Numbered from the stretch's first letter, positions 10,078 to 19,620 are shown. The stretch is 64,000 nt of DNA from Enterobacteriaceae bacterium RIT691 (GCA_009668205.1 WJYM01000003.1:310001-374000), one strand, 5' to 3'. Made by a program: numbers and translations. Notes: generated by a model not told the origin, from the letters alone.

Positions 10078-11382
10078 TTAGTGCAGCTTCAGGCGCGGTC
10101 GAATCACGCGGTTGATACCGCCAACCAGCATCATCAGACCCGTTTTGACGTACCCGTGCAGAGTGACCTGGTGCATACGATAAAGTGAATCGTAGACCAT
10201 GCGAGCGAGACGGCCTTCAACGTTCATTGGGCCGACCGGTAAATGCCCCATGATGCTGCCGAAGGTGGTGTAGCCGGAAAGGGAGACCAGCGAGCCACGG
10301 TCACGGTACGTAAAGGACTTCATTGGCTTATCTTTCATCCGGGCGATGATGTTGTTTGCCGTAAAGACCGCCATCTGGTGTGCCGCCTGGCCGCGAGGCG
10401 GGATGAAGCCACCTTCCGGGCGTGCGCAGGACGCGCAGTCGCCAAAGGCAAAAATATCGGCGTCACGCGTCGTTTGCAGCGTCGGCGTGACCACCAGCTG
10501 GTTGATACGGTTAGTTTCCAGGCCTGCGATGTCTTTCATAAAGTCAGGCGCTTTGATCCCTGCGGCCCAAACCATCAGCTGCGCTTCAATCACATTCCCG
10601 TCTTTGGTCTGGAGGCCGTTTTCGTCAACACGGGTGATCATGGTGTTGGTCATCACGTTCACCCCAAGGCGGGTCAGCGTGTCGCGAGCGGCAGATGAAA
10701 TACGCTCCGGCAGCGCTGGCAGAATACGGTCACCCGCTTCGATCAGGCTCACATTCAGCATAGCGTTGGTCAGCCCTTTGTAACCGTAGCTGTGCAGCTC
10801 TTTCACGGCGTTGTGCAGTTCAGCAGACAGCTCAACCCCGGTGGCACCACCGCCCACAATGGCAATGTTCACCTTACCGGCGCTTTCAGGGTTAGCGGAC
10901 TGCTTCAGGAACAGATTGAGCATTTTTTGGTGGAACACTTTTGCCTGCTCTGAGCTGTCCAGGAAGATGCAGTTTTCTCTGACGCCTGGGGTGTTGAAGT
11001 CGTTGGAGGTACTGCCGAGCGCCATCACTAAGGTGTCGTAAGCTATCGTTGATTCTGGCACCAGTACATCACCCTGCTCATCAAGGAGTGCCGCAAGCGT
11101 AATGGTTTTCTCATCGCGGTTGAGGTTAATTACCGAACCGTGGCGGAACTCAAAGTGATGTTTGCTGGCATGTGCCATAAAGCTCAGGGCATCGACGCCG
11201 GCATCAAGGGAACCTGTCGCGACTTCGTGCAGCAGGGGTTTCCACAGATGGCTCTGGCTGCGATCAACCAGCACGATTTCGGCTTTTTTACGGCGACCCA
11301 ATTTATTGCCTAACTGCGTCGCCAGTTCCAGGCCGCCTGCGCCTCCACCTACGATGACTATTTTTTTCAAGGGCGTAGTCAA
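10078..11382 (-). CDS. ndh: Type II NADH dehydrogenase (NDH-2), likely a paralogue
   Basis: A 434-residue membrane-bound flavoprotein, the same length as E. coli Ndh. It oxidises NADH and reduces quinone without pumping protons. Visible features are the N-terminal FAD motif (GGGAGG at about residues 12-17), the second Rossmann motif [13 protein letters not shown] for NADH, the GDCASC segment near the FAD, and the basic C-terminal membrane-binding region ending in [12 protein letters not shown]. The start is TTG at 11382 with AAGGAG placed six bases upstream; E. coli ndh also starts with TTG. From memory the sequence differs from E. coli Ndh at many positions, more than neighbouring core proteins do, and E. 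coli ndh lies elsewhere on the chromosome. A second ndh copy in this genome is therefore likely but cannot be seen here. Confidence 0.93.
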   Translation of the reverse strand: MTTPLKKIVIVGGGAGGLELATQLGNKLGRRKKAEIVLVDRSQSHLWKPLLHEVATGSLDAGVDALSFMAHASKHHFEFRHGSVINLNRDEKTITLAALLDEQGDVLVPESTIAYDTLVMALGSTSNDFNTPGVRENCIFLDSSEQAKVFHQKMLNLFLKQSANPESAGKVNIAIVGGGATGVELSAELHNAVKELHSYGYKGLTNAMLNVSLIEAGDRILPALPERISSAARDTLTRLGVNVMTNTMITRVDENGLQTKDGNVIEAQLMVWAAGIKAPDFMKDIAGLETNRINQLVVTPTLQTTRDADIFAFGDCASCARPEGGFIPPRGQAAHQMAVFTANNIIARMKDKPMKSFTYRDRGSLVSLSGYTTFGSIMGHLPVGPMNVEGRLARMVYDSLYRMHQVTLHGYVKTGLMMLVGGINRVIRPRLKLH

Positions 11383-11549
11383 GGTTCTCTCCTTAAAGTT
11401 CTAAGCATGATAAATAGGTTGAAAATGACACAGCGGAAATGAGTAAAAAATCATCTGGTTATATTTGGGGCTGTTTTTGATTTCTTGCTCATTTCATAAT
11501 TGGCTGTGTTTAAATTTATTTATAAATATCCCAAGGGTTAAATTTTATT

Positions 11550-11565
11550 TACTCCCTACGGAGTA
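11550..11565. promoter_or_regulatory. NarL/NarP-type 7-2-7 inverted repeat upstream of ndh
   Basis: The 16 bases TACTCCCTACGGAGTA form two heptamers separated by TA. Each heptamer matches six of seven positions of the TACYYMT consensus, with the key TAC and GTA ends intact. It lies about 170 bases upstream of the ndh start codon. The geometry is that of high-affinity NarL/NarP sites; binding is inferred. Confidence 0.4.
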
Positions 11566-11578
11566 GAGAGACGTTGGG

Positions 11579-11592
11579 TTGATATTTATGAA
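11579..11592. promoter_or_regulatory. FNR-like site upstream of ndh
   Basis: TTGATATTTATGAA matches the FNR consensus TTGATNNNNATCAA with one mismatch. It is 22 bases upstream (with respect to ndh) of the NarL-like palindrome. FNR represses ndh in E. coli. Its distance from the start codon is large, so its role depends on where transcription begins, which I cannot place. Confidence 0.3.
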
Positions 11593-11957
11593 AGACTGAA
11601 AAAAGCGGATGTCCTGCCGAAGTGGTGTGCGACGGCGCGGAGCGGCAAGCAGGATGGGCGTTCTGATAATAAAATCAACGTAATTCTTTGAGTATGATTT
11701 ACAGAGCCTGGAGCAATATCTTCTCCATCATAAACTGCGGCAATAATCAGCGATAAATATAATCAAAGCAGCCTATCAGCAGTGATAAAGCGGCGTCTAT
11801 ACTCTCTGTTAATTAGGTCGAGGGGTAATTAGGGGCATTTTCGCGGAAAGACGTTTCTGTTTTGAGCAGGTTGTTACATGGTGTAAAAATAACAGGGTTA
11901 AAAATACGCTAACTGTTTAATGAAGACGCCGGTTGCCGAATATCATTAACAGAATAA

Positions 11958-12026
11958 TGGATGCCAGAGACAGGCACCCATTCAGGCTGCAGACAAAGAA
12001 GGAGACTGCGTAATTTTTCCTTCTTT
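11958..12026 (-). terminator. Two successive hairpins at the cheV 3' end
   Basis: The first stem, AAAGAAGGA with TCCTTCTTT (11995-12003 and 12018-12026), overlaps the cheV stop codon. The second (11958-11965 with 11973-11980, seven-base loop) is followed on the minus strand by a T-rich stretch. Together they look like the transcription end of cheV, though neither has a perfect U-tract. Confidence 0.5.
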
Positions 12027-13029
12027 ATACGGAATGCAATCGGCTGATCAGCGGCCCGTCTTCCTGGCGATCGGCGCGTTCGAGGACTTCTTTGATGACC
12101 GAGGAGAGCTCATTAATTTCAAACTTGGCAACATAGCCGTCGGCCTTCACTTTACGAATGTGATCCTCGTTGGCATTCCCGGAGAGTGAAGAGTGGATAA
12201 CCACCGGGATCCGCCTGAGTCGCGGATCGGATTTGATCTTGCGAGTCAGGGTGAATCCATCCATCTCAGGCATTTCGAGGTCGGTCAACACCAGCGCTAT
12301 CTTGTCGGTGACGGGAATGCCCTCGTCCTGCGCTTCTTTTGCCAGCTTTTCGATGGTCTCCCAGGCCTGCTGCCCGGTGACGTGCATTTTGGCCGGGATC
12401 TCCATCGCGTGCAGGCCTTTCTCCAGCATAGCACGTGCCACTTTTGAGTCTTCGGCCACAATCGCGGTCGCGCCGGGTTTGATGCTTTGCTTCGGTGCAG
12501 TCAGGCGGGTGGCATGCAGGTCATGATCGGCAGGCACAATATCGTAAAGTATCTGCTCGACGTCGATAACCATGGCCAGATTGTTGCTGTCTTTGTCGTT
12601 GTCCAGACAGGCAATGCTGGTGATGTACTGACCGTTTACCGCTTTCTCGGCGGTGTGAACCTGGGTCCAGTCGAGGCGAATGATGTTTTCCACCGACTCC
12701 ACGGCAAAGGCCTGAACGCTGCGGGCGTATTCGGTGATCAGCAGAATGTTGAGCCCATTTTCTGCTTTACAGCCAAGCACCGAGGGCAAATCGATGACCG
12801 GAATAATTTGGTCACGGATGTTCACCATCCCCATCACTGGCGGTTTCATCCCGGCAGGTTTGGTAAAGGCTGGCATAGGTACGATTTCGCGCAGTTTGAA
12901 GACGTTGATACCAAACTGCTCAGATTTGCCGCCTTCCACCGAGCAACCCAGGCGGAACAGCAGCAGTTCAAAACGGTTAGACAGGGTCAGATTTGCCCTG
13001 TCATCGATCTCTTTCTGGAAATTATCCAT
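12025..13029 (-). CDS. cheV: Chemotaxis coupling protein CheV (CheW-REC)
   Basis: The 334-residue protein has an N-terminal CheW-like coupling domain (about residues 20-170, with VMGMVNIRDQIIPVIDL) and a C-terminal receiver domain (about 185-325). The phosphoacceptor Asp250 lies in LVLTDLEMPEMDGF, with the acidic pair Glu193-Asp194 in IVAEDSK and the conserved Lys315 in DGYVAKFE. CheV couples chemoreceptors to the CheA kinase, and its receiver may act as a phosphate sink or adaptation device. Salmonella has cheV next to rbn as well; E. coli K-12 lacks it. The ATG has GAGG upstream. A sigma-28-type promoter lies at 13068-13094, so the gene is probably co-expressed with flagellar class 3 genes although no flagellar gene is nearby. 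Confidence 0.95.
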   Translation of the reverse strand: MDNFQKEIDDRANLTLSNRFELLLFRLGCSVEGGKSEQFGINVFKLREIVPMPAFTKPAGMKPPVMGMVNIRDQIIPVIDLPSVLGCKAENGLNILLITEYARSVQAFAVESVENIIRLDWTQVHTAEKAVNGQYITSIACLDNDKDSNNLAMVIDVEQILYDIVPADHDLHATRLTAPKQSIKPGATAIVAEDSKVARAMLEKGLHAMEIPAKMHVTGQQAWETIEKLAKEAQDEGIPVTDKIALVLTDLEMPEMDGFTLTRKIKSDPRLRRIPVVIHSSLSGNANEDHIRKVKADGYVAKFEINELSSVIKEVLERADRQEDGPLISRLHSV

Positions 13030-13067
13030 AGTGCCCTCAGGGGAAAGGATGATGTAGCTTTACCCTG

Positions 13068-13094
13068 TTATCGGCAAAATCAGCAAAAAGTTAA
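13068..13094 (-). promoter_or_regulatory. Sigma-28 (FliA) promoter for cheV
   Basis: Read on the minus strand, the -35 element TTAACTTT (six of eight matches to TAAAGTTT) is followed after 11 bases by GCCGATAA, a perfect -10 element. This is the spacing of FliA promoters. The predicted start is about 30 bases before the cheV ATG. The -35 element overlaps the rbn stop codon. Confidence 0.75.
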
Positions 13095-14011
13095 GCTAAA
13101 GGGAAGAGGCTGAAATCTTCAGCCAGTTCGCAGGGCTCAAATACCGTGCGACACTCTTCGAGCAGGCGCTGGCAGCCTTGCCTGTCATAGCGTGAGCTGA
13201 CGTGGGTGATGATGAGTTTACCGACGTTAGCTTCTCGCGCTAATTGCGCCGCCTGAATAGACGAAGAGTGGCCGCGGCTGTTGGCTTTCTCCGCCATCTC
13301 ATGTTCGAGCGTGGTTTCATGCACCATCACGTCAACATCCCGCGCCAGTTCTACGGCGGCCGGGCAGGGGGCGGTATCACCGAAAATAGCCAGTTTGATC
13401 CCTGGTGTGCTCGGGCCAAGGTAGTGCTGCCCGTTCACAATACGCCCATCGGGCATTTCGACGGTTAACCCTTTTTTGAGCTGCTGGAAAAGCGGCCCCG
13501 CTTTAATACCGTCGGCGAGCAGGCGTGCGGCATCCAGCGGGCCGGGCTTATCATGCTGCTCAATACGGTAGCCGTAGCACTCTACCGGGTGATTCAACGG
13601 GTAAGCCGTGACCTTAAAATAACCGTCGTCAAAGACGTCTCCCGCACTGATTTCTTCAACCGTAAGGGGATAATCCGTCCACGAGCCGCTGAGGCGCAGC
13701 GCCGTTTCCACAAACTCTTTAAGGCCCTTCGGACCGTAAAGGGTCAGCGGGGAAGGATTGCCCTGCATCGACCGGCTGCATAACAGACCAGGCAGGCCAA
13801 ACAGGTGATCGCCGTGCAAATGAGTGATAAAGATTTTATCCAGCTTTCCCGGGTGATGATCGGTCTTAAGAAACTGGTGCTGGGTGCCTTCACCACAGTC
13901 AAACAACCACATTTGCGCGAGGGTTGGCTGTTGCAAATTCAGCAGTATCGACGTCATATTACGGTTACGGGTCGGTACGCCTGCGGATGTCCCGAGAAAA
14001 ATCAATTCCAT
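13091..14011 (-). CDS. rbn: Ribonuclease BN / RNase Z
   Basis: A 306-residue metallo-beta-lactamase-fold nuclease (also called ElaC), one residue longer than E. coli RNase BN. The zinc-binding THLHGDH motif puts His64, His66, Asp68 and His69 in place, and further ligands are visible in [14 protein letters not shown] and GHSSSIQAA. It processes tRNA 3' ends and has both endo- and exonuclease activity on RNA. It is divergent from elaA across a 47-base gap. Confidence 0.96.
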   Translation of the reverse strand: MELIFLGTSAGVPTRNRNMTSILLNLQQPTLAQMWLFDCGEGTQHQFLKTDHHPGKLDKIFITHLHGDHLFGLPGLLCSRSMQGNPSPLTLYGPKGLKEFVETALRLSGSWTDYPLTVEEISAGDVFDDGYFKVTAYPLNHPVECYGYRIEQHDKPGPLDAARLLADGIKAGPLFQQLKKGLTVEMPDGRIVNGQHYLGPSTPGIKLAIFGDTAPCPAAVELARDVDVMVHETTLEHEMAEKANSRGHSSSIQAAQLAREANVGKLIITHVSSRYDRQGCQRLLEECRTVFEPCELAEDFSLFPLA

Positions 14012-14058
14012 AACGCTTATCCTTCAATATCAGAAGCCACAGTATAACGGAGCCTGCC

Positions 14059-14517
14059 ATGATTCAGTGGAACGATCTTCACCACAGCCAATTAACCGTC
14101 CCACAACTTTACGCCCTGCTGAAGCTTCGCTGCGAAGTGTTTGTGGTTGAGCAAACCTGTCCCTATCAGGATGTGGATGGTGACGATCTGGTCGGGGAGA
14201 ATCGTCACATCCTCGGATGGCGTGACGGCGAGCTGGTGGCGTATGCGAGGATTCTGAAAAGCGACGAGCCCTTTGAGCCTGTCGTGATAGGCCGGGTGAT
14301 TGTCAGCCAGGCGGTTCGTGGCGAAAAACTGGGCTATCAGCTGATGGAAAAGACCCTCGCCAGCTGCCTGCAAAACTGGCCGGAGAAGGCGTTGTATCTG
14401 GGGGCTCAGGCACATCTGCAACCCTTCTACTCACACTTTGGCTTCAGCCCGGTCACCGAAGTGTATGACGAAGATGGCATCCCGCACATCGGTATGGCCC
14501 GGGAAGCAAATTCGTAA
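14059..14517 (+). CDS. elaA: GNAT-family N-acetyltransferase ElaA
   Basis: A 152-residue protein with the GNAT fold: the acetyl-CoA-binding core is visible as VIGRVIVSQAVRGEKLGYQLMEKTL at about residues 75-100 and is followed by the QAHLQPFYSHFGF segment typical of the family. The substrate of ElaA is not known. Length and position match E. coli elaA, next to rbn and elaB. Confidence 0.93.
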   Translation: MIQWNDLHHSQLTVPQLYALLKLRCEVFVVEQTCPYQDVDGDDLVGENRHILGWRDGELVAYARILKSDEPFEPVVIGRVIVSQAVRGEKLGYQLMEKTLASCLQNWPEKALYLGAQAHLQPFYSHFGFSPVTEVYDEDGIPHIGMAREANS

Positions 14518-14525
14518 GTGAGTGT

Positions 14526-14532
14526 CTATAGT
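14526..14532 (+). promoter_or_regulatory. Possible sigma-S-type -10 element for elaB
   Basis: CTATAGT lies about 32 bases upstream of the elaB ATG, resembles the CTATACT element favoured by RpoS holoenzyme and has no clear -35 partner. Stationary-phase, RpoS-dependent expression of elaB is reported in E. coli. The site just follows the elaA stop. Confidence 0.35.
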
Positions 14533-14563
14533 TAGCAAACAGGTTTAACCAAGGAGACCCGTA

Positions 14564-14869
14564 ATGGCTTTTCACTCTTACGAATCAAATATTGATGACG
14601 ACCTGACGTTGTTGACAGACACACTTGAGGAAATTCTGCTTTCTTCCGGCGATCCGGCCGACCAGAAGTATATTGAACTTAAGCTCCGCGCAGAACAGGC
14701 ATTACATGAAGTGCAGGCTCGCGTCAGCCAGGCTTCAGACTCGTATTATTACCGCGCCAAACAGGCGGTCTACCGCGCGGATGACTATGTTCACGAAAAG
14801 CCCTGGCAGGGCATCGGTGTCGGAGCGGCGGTGGGTTTGGTACTGGGCCTGCTGTTAGCGCGTCGATAA
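14564..14869 (+). CDS. elaB: ElaB, tail-anchored DUF883 protein
   Basis: A 101-residue protein of the YqjD/ElaB (DUF883) family. It has an acidic, helical N-terminal part and a single C-terminal membrane segment (GVGAAVGLVLGLLLARR), so it is anchored in the inner membrane by its tail. In E. coli it associates with membrane-bound ribosomes and is linked to stationary phase and stress. The ribosome site AAGGAGACCCGTA precedes the ATG. A long hairpin follows the gene. Confidence 0.93.
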   Translation: MAFHSYESNIDDDLTLLTDTLEEILLSSGDPADQKYIELKLRAEQALHEVQARVSQASDSYYYRAKQAVYRADDYVHEKPWQGIGVGAAVGLVLGLLLARR

Positions 14870-14888
14870 AGCGTCACTCCCTCATCAT

Positions 14889-14915
14889 GGGTACTGCAAT
14901 TTCGCGGCAGTACCC
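14889..14915 (+). terminator. Hairpin after elaB
   Basis: GGGTACTGC and GCAGTACCC form a perfect 9-bp stem with a 9-base loop, starting 20 bases after the elaB stop. No U-run follows. The downstream CTATACT (14917-14923) resembles a -10 element for menF, so the hairpin and the menF promoter adjoin. Confidence 0.45.
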
Positions 14916-14951
14916 TCTATACTATGTGGTTTTTATCAGAGGGAGAGTGGC

Positions 14952-16241
14952 GTGCATTCCATTACCGTTGCGCTGGAGAGCCTGCAGGCTTCTCTGGCTG
15001 AGGCTATGCCTGATGCGCCGGGCACGCGAATTTTTGATGTCTCTTTTCCTCTGAACGATGCTTTCGACCCTCTCAGTTGGCTTTGCGGTCAGACTCAGTT
15101 CCCGCAGTTTTACTGGCAGCACCGTAACGGTCATCAGGAAGTTGCCGCGCTGGGTGCCGTTCGTCACTTTGACTCTCTGGCAGAGGCAAACCTCTTTTTA
15201 CAGGCGCAAACAGACGACCTGCAAATCTGGGGACTTAATGCGTTCACGCCAGCCTGCGGCTCGCTGTTTTTACCGCGGCTGAGATGGCGTCGTGAGGCAG
15301 GAAAAGCCTCACTGCGGCTCACGCTGCACAGCGACGTTTCATTACGCACCGATGCTCAGCAGGCTCAGGCTTCGCTCTGTGCGTTATTGCCTTCCCATCC
15401 CTTACCCGCCCTGAACACCGAGCTCAGCGCTGAGCGGCACTATCCGGATAAAGCGGGTTGGGTGCGCATGATTGAAGCGGCAACGGACACTATCGCGACA
15501 GGCAAGATGGACAAAGTGGCGCTTGCCCGGGCCACTGATTTGCACTTTGCCACATCGCTGAATGCGGGGGCTATGATGGCGGCCAGCCGCCGCGTCAACC
15601 TGAACTGTTATCATTTTCTGCAGCGCTTCGATGCTCAAACCGCGTTCCTTGGTTCATCGCCGGAAAGACTGTGGCGGCGGCAGGGCACCCAGCTTGAAAC
15701 CGAAGCATTGGCGGGCACCGTGGTCAATCATCCGGACGACAGGCAAGCCAAACACTATGCGGATTGGCTGATGCAGGATGATAAAAACCAGCGTGAAAAT
15801 TTACTGGTGGTAGAAGACATTTGTGAACGCCTCCAGCAAGACGTCAGTTCGCTTGAAGTCCTGCCTCCGGAGGTGGTCCGTTTGCGTAAAGTTCAGCATC
15901 TGCGCCGCTGCATTCAGGCCGAACTGAAAAGCGCCGATGACGCGCGTTGTCAGCACCAACTGCAGCCAACCGCCGCCGTTGCCGGCCTGCCGCGTGAACC
16001 CGCTCGCCAGTTTATTGAGCAGCATGAACCCTTCACCCGGGAATGGTACGCAGGTTCTGCGGGCTATTTGGGCAAACAGCAGAGCGAGTTCTGTGTGACG
16101 CTTCGCTCGGCAAAAGTCGCTGGAAATGTCGTCCGGCTCTACGCGGGTGCGGGAATTGTCCGTGGATCTGACCCGGAGCTGGAGTGGCAGGAAATTACGC
16201 AAAAGGCGGCTGGGTTACGTTCTCTGCTTTTGTCGGATTAA
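14952..16241 (+). CDS. menF: Isochorismate synthase MenF
   Basis: The 429-residue enzyme converts chorismate to isochorismate, the first step of menaquinone synthesis. The conserved chorismate-binding core runs from about residue 170 to the C terminus, with DKVALARATD (catalytic lysine), SSPERLW, TEALAGTV, QLQPTAAVAGLPR and YAGAGIVRGSDPE. Translation starts at GTG with GGGAGAG upstream; E. coli MenF is two residues longer. It begins the menFDHBCE cluster, all on the same strand. Confidence 0.96.
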   Translation: MHSITVALESLQASLAEAMPDAPGTRIFDVSFPLNDAFDPLSWLCGQTQFPQFYWQHRNGHQEVAALGAVRHFDSLAEANLFLQAQTDDLQIWGLNAFTPACGSLFLPRLRWRREAGKASLRLTLHSDVSLRTDAQQAQASLCALLPSHPLPALNTELSAERHYPDKAGWVRMIEAATDTIATGKMDKVALARATDLHFATSLNAGAMMAASRRVNLNCYHFLQRFDAQTAFLGSSPERLWRRQGTQLETEALAGTVVNHPDDRQAKHYADWLMQDDKNQRENLLVVEDICERLQQDVSSLEVLPPEVVRLRKVQHLRRCIQAELKSADDARCQHQLQPTAAVAGLPREPARQFIEQHEPFTREWYAGSAGYLGKQQSEFCVTLRSAKVAGNVVRLYAGAGIVRGSDPELEWQEITQKAAGLRSLLLSD

Positions 16242-16284
16242 CAGATAACCGACTCATATCAATAACCTGTCTCCAGCGCTCATC

Positions 16285-16290
16285 TATAAT
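16285..16290 (+). promoter_or_regulatory. -10 hexamer upstream of menD
   Basis: A perfect TATAAT lies 29 bases before the menD ATG, in the 78-base gap after menF. No good -35 element is visible, so an internal operon promoter is plausible but not certain. Confidence 0.35.
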
Positions 16291-16319
16291 GACTCACAAT
16301 ATTGATACCGGACAATCTC

Positions 16320-17990
16320 ATGTCAGTAAGCGCATTTAACCGACGCTGGGCGGCGGTGATCCTGGAAGCATTAACCCGCCACGGTGTGCAACACGTTTGC
16401 ATCGCACCGGGCTCCCGTTCGACGCCACTGACGCTGGCGGCAGCGGAAAATCGCGCGCTGATCCCCCACACGCATTTTGACGAGCGTGGGCTTGGCCATC
16501 TGGCGCTGGGGCTTGCTAAAGTCACTAAGCAGCCGGTCGCCGTGATTGTTACTTCCGGTACCGCCGTCGCGAACCTCTACCCGGCGCTGATTGAAGCCGG
16601 GCTGACTGGCGAAAAAATTATCCTGCTGACGGCAGACAGGCCACCAGAGCTTATCGATTGCGGGGCCAATCAGGCTATCCGCCAGCCGGGCATGTTTGCC
16701 TCGCATCCCTCGCAAACCCTTTCTCTGCCACGCCCGAGCCAGGATATTCCTGCCCGCTGGCTGGTGTCGTCCATCGATAATGCGATGGGGCAACTCCATA
16801 GCGGCGGCGTGCATATCAACTGTCCTTTCGCAGAACCGCTGTATGGCGAAATGGATGAAACCGGTCTCGACTGGCAGCAGTCGCTTGGCAACTGGTGGCA
16901 GAGCGAGAAGCCATGGCTGCGTGAAGCGCTGCATCTGGAAAGTGAACAACAGCGTGACTGGTTCTTCTGGCGCCAGAAGCGCGGTGTGGTCGTCGCCGGG
17001 CGAATGAGCGCCGCCGAAGGCAAAAAAGTGGCCGAATGGGCGAAAATGCTGGGCTGGCCGCTGATCGGCGATGTGTTGTCACAAACCGGGCAACCGTTGC
17101 CCTGCGCAGATTTATGGCTCGGCAATGCGAAAGCCATCAGCGAGCTGAATCAGGCACACATCGTGGTGCAGTTGGGTAGTAGCCTGACGGGCAAACGCCT
17201 TCTGCATTGGCAGGCGACGTGTGAACCCGAGGAATACTGGCTGGTCGATAATCTCCCGGGCAGACTCGATCCGGCACACCATCGCGGCCGTCGTCTGGTG
17301 TGCAACGTTGAACGCTGGCTTGAACTGCATCCTGCGGAAAAACGCCAGAGCTGGAGCATCGATATCCCGCAACTCTCCGAACAGGCGTGGCAGCTTGCCG
17401 AGGCACAACGAGAAACCTTTGGTGAAGCGCAGCTTGCCCATCGCATCCGTCACTACCTGCCTGAGCAAGGGCAGCTGTTCGTCGGCAACAGCCTGGTGGT
17501 GCGTCTGATTGATGCACTGGGTCAGCTGCCAGCGGGCTATCCGGTTTACAGTAACCGGGGGGCCAGCGGTATTGACGGTTTGATTTCCACGGTGGCGGGC
17601 GTACAGCGGGGTAGCGCGAAATCGACGCTGGCGATAGTGGGCGATCTTTCTGCGCTCTACGATCTCAATGGACTGGCGCTGCTGCGTCAGGTTTCTGCCC
17701 CGCTGGTGCTGATCGTGGTGAATAACAACGGCGGACAGATTTTCTCACTGTTACCCACGCCTGCCGAAGAACGCGAACGCTTCTATCTGATGCCGCAGAA
17801 TGTCAATTTCGAGCACGCAGCGAACCTGTTTTCGTTGCGTTATCACCGTCCGGAAAGTTGGGCGCAGTTGGAAGACGCATTGAGCGGCGCCTGGCGTCAA
17901 CCCTCGACAACCGTGATTGAACTGGTCGTGAATGACACTGACGGCGCACAAATGCTGCAACACCTGTTGGCGCAGGTCAGCCAGCTGTGA
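16320..17990 (+). CDS. menD: SEPHCHC synthase MenD
   Basis: A thiamine-diphosphate enzyme of 556 residues that joins 2-oxoglutarate-derived succinyl semialdehyde to isochorismate in menaquinone synthesis. Visible elements are the N-terminal [14 protein letters not shown], the [13 protein letters not shown] segment with the TPP-activating glutamate, and the C-terminal TPP/Mg motif [12 protein letters not shown] followed by [11 protein letters not shown] chose the ATG at 16320, which gives the E. coli length, rather than an in-frame TTG 18 bases earlier. The stop overlaps the start of menH. Confidence 0.97.
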   Translation: MSVSAFNRRWAAVILEALTRHGVQHVCIAPGSRSTPLTLAAAENRALIPHTHFDERGLGHLALGLAKVTKQPVAVIVTSGTAVANLYPALIEAGLTGEKIILLTADRPPELIDCGANQAIRQPGMFASHPSQTLSLPRPSQDIPARWLVSSIDNAMGQLHSGGVHINCPFAEPLYGEMDETGLDWQQSLGNWWQSEKPWLREALHLESEQQRDWFFWRQKRGVVVAGRMSAAEGKKVAEWAKMLGWPLIGDVLSQTGQPLPCADLWLGNAKAISELNQAHIVVQLGSSLTGKRLLHWQATCEPEEYWLVDNLPGRLDPAHHRGRRLVCNVERWLELHPAEKRQSWSIDIPQLSEQAWQLAEAQRETFGEAQLAHRIRHYLPEQGQLFVGNSLVVRLIDALGQLPAGYPVYSNRGASGIDGLISTVAGVQRGSAKSTLAIVGDLSALYDLNGLALLRQVSAPLVLIVVNNNGGQIFSLLPTPAEERERFYLMPQNVNFEHAANLFSLRYHRPESWAQLEDALSGAWRQPSTTVIELVVNDTDGAQMLQHLLAQVSQL

Positions 17991-18748
17991 TGTTAAACGC
18001 GGTTGCCCACAAAGCAGACTCAGCCACTCCGTGGCTGGTTTTCCTGCACGGTTTTGCCGGAGATAACCGGGAGTGGCAGGACGTGGGTGAGCCGCTTGCG
18101 GGGTATTCCCGTCTGTACATCGATTTACCCGGTCACGGTGGCTCTGCGGACATTGCGGTCAGTCATTTTGACGATGTTTGCTGTTTACTGCATAACACAC
18201 TGGTTAGTTACAACATACTAAATTGCTGGCTGGTGGGGTATTCCCTCGGTGGGCGAGTGGCGATGTATGCGGCTTCGCAGGGCAGATTGACCGGGGTCGC
18301 CGGGCTGATCGTCGAAGGCGGTCATCCGGGCTTATCGGATGACAACGATCGTCAACAGCGCTATCAGTCTGACGAACGCTGGGCGCAGCGCTTTCGAACC
18401 GAGCCTTTGCCTGCTGTTTTTGATGCCTGGTATCGCCAGCCGGTGTTCTCCGCGCTCAGCGATGCGCAGCGCCAGTCGCTGGTGGCATTGCGCGCTGAAA
18501 ACAAGGGGCCACGGCTTGCCGATATGCTGATGGCCACCTCGCTGGCGGTGCAGCCTGATTTACGCGCGACGCTGGAGCGGCGCGACTATCCTTTTTATTA
18601 CCTGTGTGGCGAACGCGATGCAAAGTTTCGGGCTATTGCTGAACAGTTAGAGGCATCGTGCCACCTCATTCCTCACGCCGGACATAACGCCCACCGGGAA
18701 AATCCCGCTGCGGTGGCACACTGCCTGGCACAGATTCTGAACGACTGA
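17987..18748 (+). CDS. menH: SHCHC synthase MenH
   Basis: An alpha/beta hydrolase-fold enzyme that removes pyruvate from SEPHCHC to give SHCHC. The nucleophile elbow GYSLGG contains the catalytic serine, the oxyanion region is FLHGFAGD, and the C-terminal catalytic histidine lies in [11 protein letters not shown]. The frame permits GTG at 17987, overlapping the menD stop by four bases, or ATG at 17990; both give about 252 residues, the E. coli length. Confidence 0.95.
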   Translation: MMLNAVAHKADSATPWLVFLHGFAGDNREWQDVGEPLAGYSRLYIDLPGHGGSADIAVSHFDDVCCLLHNTLVSYNILNCWLVGYSLGGRVAMYAASQGRLTGVAGLIVEGGHPGLSDDNDRQQRYQSDERWAQRFRTEPLPAVFDAWYRQPVFSALSDAQRQSLVALRAENKGPRLADMLMATSLAVQPDLRATLERRDYPFYYLCGERDAKFRAIAEQLEASCHLIPHAGHNAHRENPAAVAHCLAQILND

Positions 18749-18762
18749 AGACAGGACACACT

Positions 18763-19620
18763 ATGATCTACCCTGATGAACAAATGCTCTACGCGCCGGT
18801 TGAATGGCAGGACTGCTCCGAAGGTTTTGAAGATATCCGTTATCAGAAATCTGCCGACGGTATCGCCAAAATCACCATCAATCGCCCGCAGGTGCGTAAC
18901 GCTTTCCGTCCGCTGACCGTCAAAGAGATGATTCAGGCGCTGGCAGATGCGCGTTATGACGATAATGTCGGCGTGATCATCCTCACCGGCGAAGGCGACA
19001 AGGCGTTCTGCGCGGGCGGCGACCAGAAAGTGCGTGGCGACTACGGCGGCTACCAGGATGACGCGGGCACCCACCACCTGAACGTGCTGGATTTCCAGCG
19101 CCAGATCCGCACCTGTCCAAAACCGGTGGTTGCCATGGTGGCCGGTTACTCCATTGGTGGCGGCCACGTGCTGCACATGATGTGTGACCTCACTATCGCC
19201 GCAGAGAACGCTATCTTCGGTCAGACCGGCCCGAAAGTGGGCTCCTTCGACGGTGGCTGGGGCGCATCCTACATGGCTCGTATCGTCGGGCAGAAAAAAG
19301 CGCGTGAAATCTGGTTCCTGTGCCGTCAGTACAATGCTCAGGAAGCGCTGGATATGGGCCTGGTCAACACCGTGGTACCGCTGGCCGATTTGGAAAAAGA
19401 AACCGTTCGCTGGTGTCGTGAAATGCTGCAAAACAGCCCAATGGCGCTGCGCTGCCTGAAGGCCGCACTGAATGCCGACTGCGATGGTCAGGCGGGTCTG
19501 CAGGAGCTGGCGGGGAATGCCACCATGCTGTTCTACATGACCGAAGAAGGGCAGGAAGGCCGTAATGCCTTTAACCAGAAGCGTCAGCCAGACTTCAGCA
19601 AATTTAAACGGAATCCGTAA
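18763..19620 (+). CDS. menB: 1,4-dihydroxy-2-naphthoyl-CoA synthase MenB
   Basis: A 285-residue crotonase-family enzyme that closes the second ring, turning OSB-CoA into DHNA-CoA. The family's oxyanion-hole segments are visible ([15 protein letters not shown] and [19 protein letters not shown]), together with the active-site loop [17 protein letters not shown]. Length and sequence are those of the E. coli enzyme. Its TAA shares one base with the menC ATG. Confidence 0.98.
   Translation: MIYPDEQMLYAPVEWQDCSEGFEDIRYQKSADGIAKITINRPQVRNAFRPLTVKEMIQALADARYDDNVGVIILTGEGDKAFCAGGDQKVRGDYGGYQDDAGTHHLNVLDFQRQIRTCPKPVVAMVAGYSIGGGHVLHMMCDLTIAAENAIFGQTGPKVGSFDGGWGASYMARIVGQKKAREIWFLCRQYNAQEALDMGLVNTVVPLADLEKETVRWCREMLQNSPMALRCLKAALNADCDGQAGLQELAGNATMLFYMTEEGQEGRNAFNQKRQPDFSKFKRNP

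Larger units (their letters stand above)
11383..12024. other. AT-rich intergenic region between cheV and ndh
   Basis: These 642 bases hold no convincing gene. Reading toward ndh on the minus strand they hold the cheV end hairpins (11958-12026), a GC-rich patch with partial dyad symmetry (about 11610-11660), an FNR-like site (11579-11592), a NarL-like palindrome (11550-11565) and a very AT-rich stretch (about 11500-11550) able to hold the ndh promoter. In E. coli ndh is repressed by FNR, which fits the presence of an FNR-like site but does not prove it. Confidence 0.5.
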
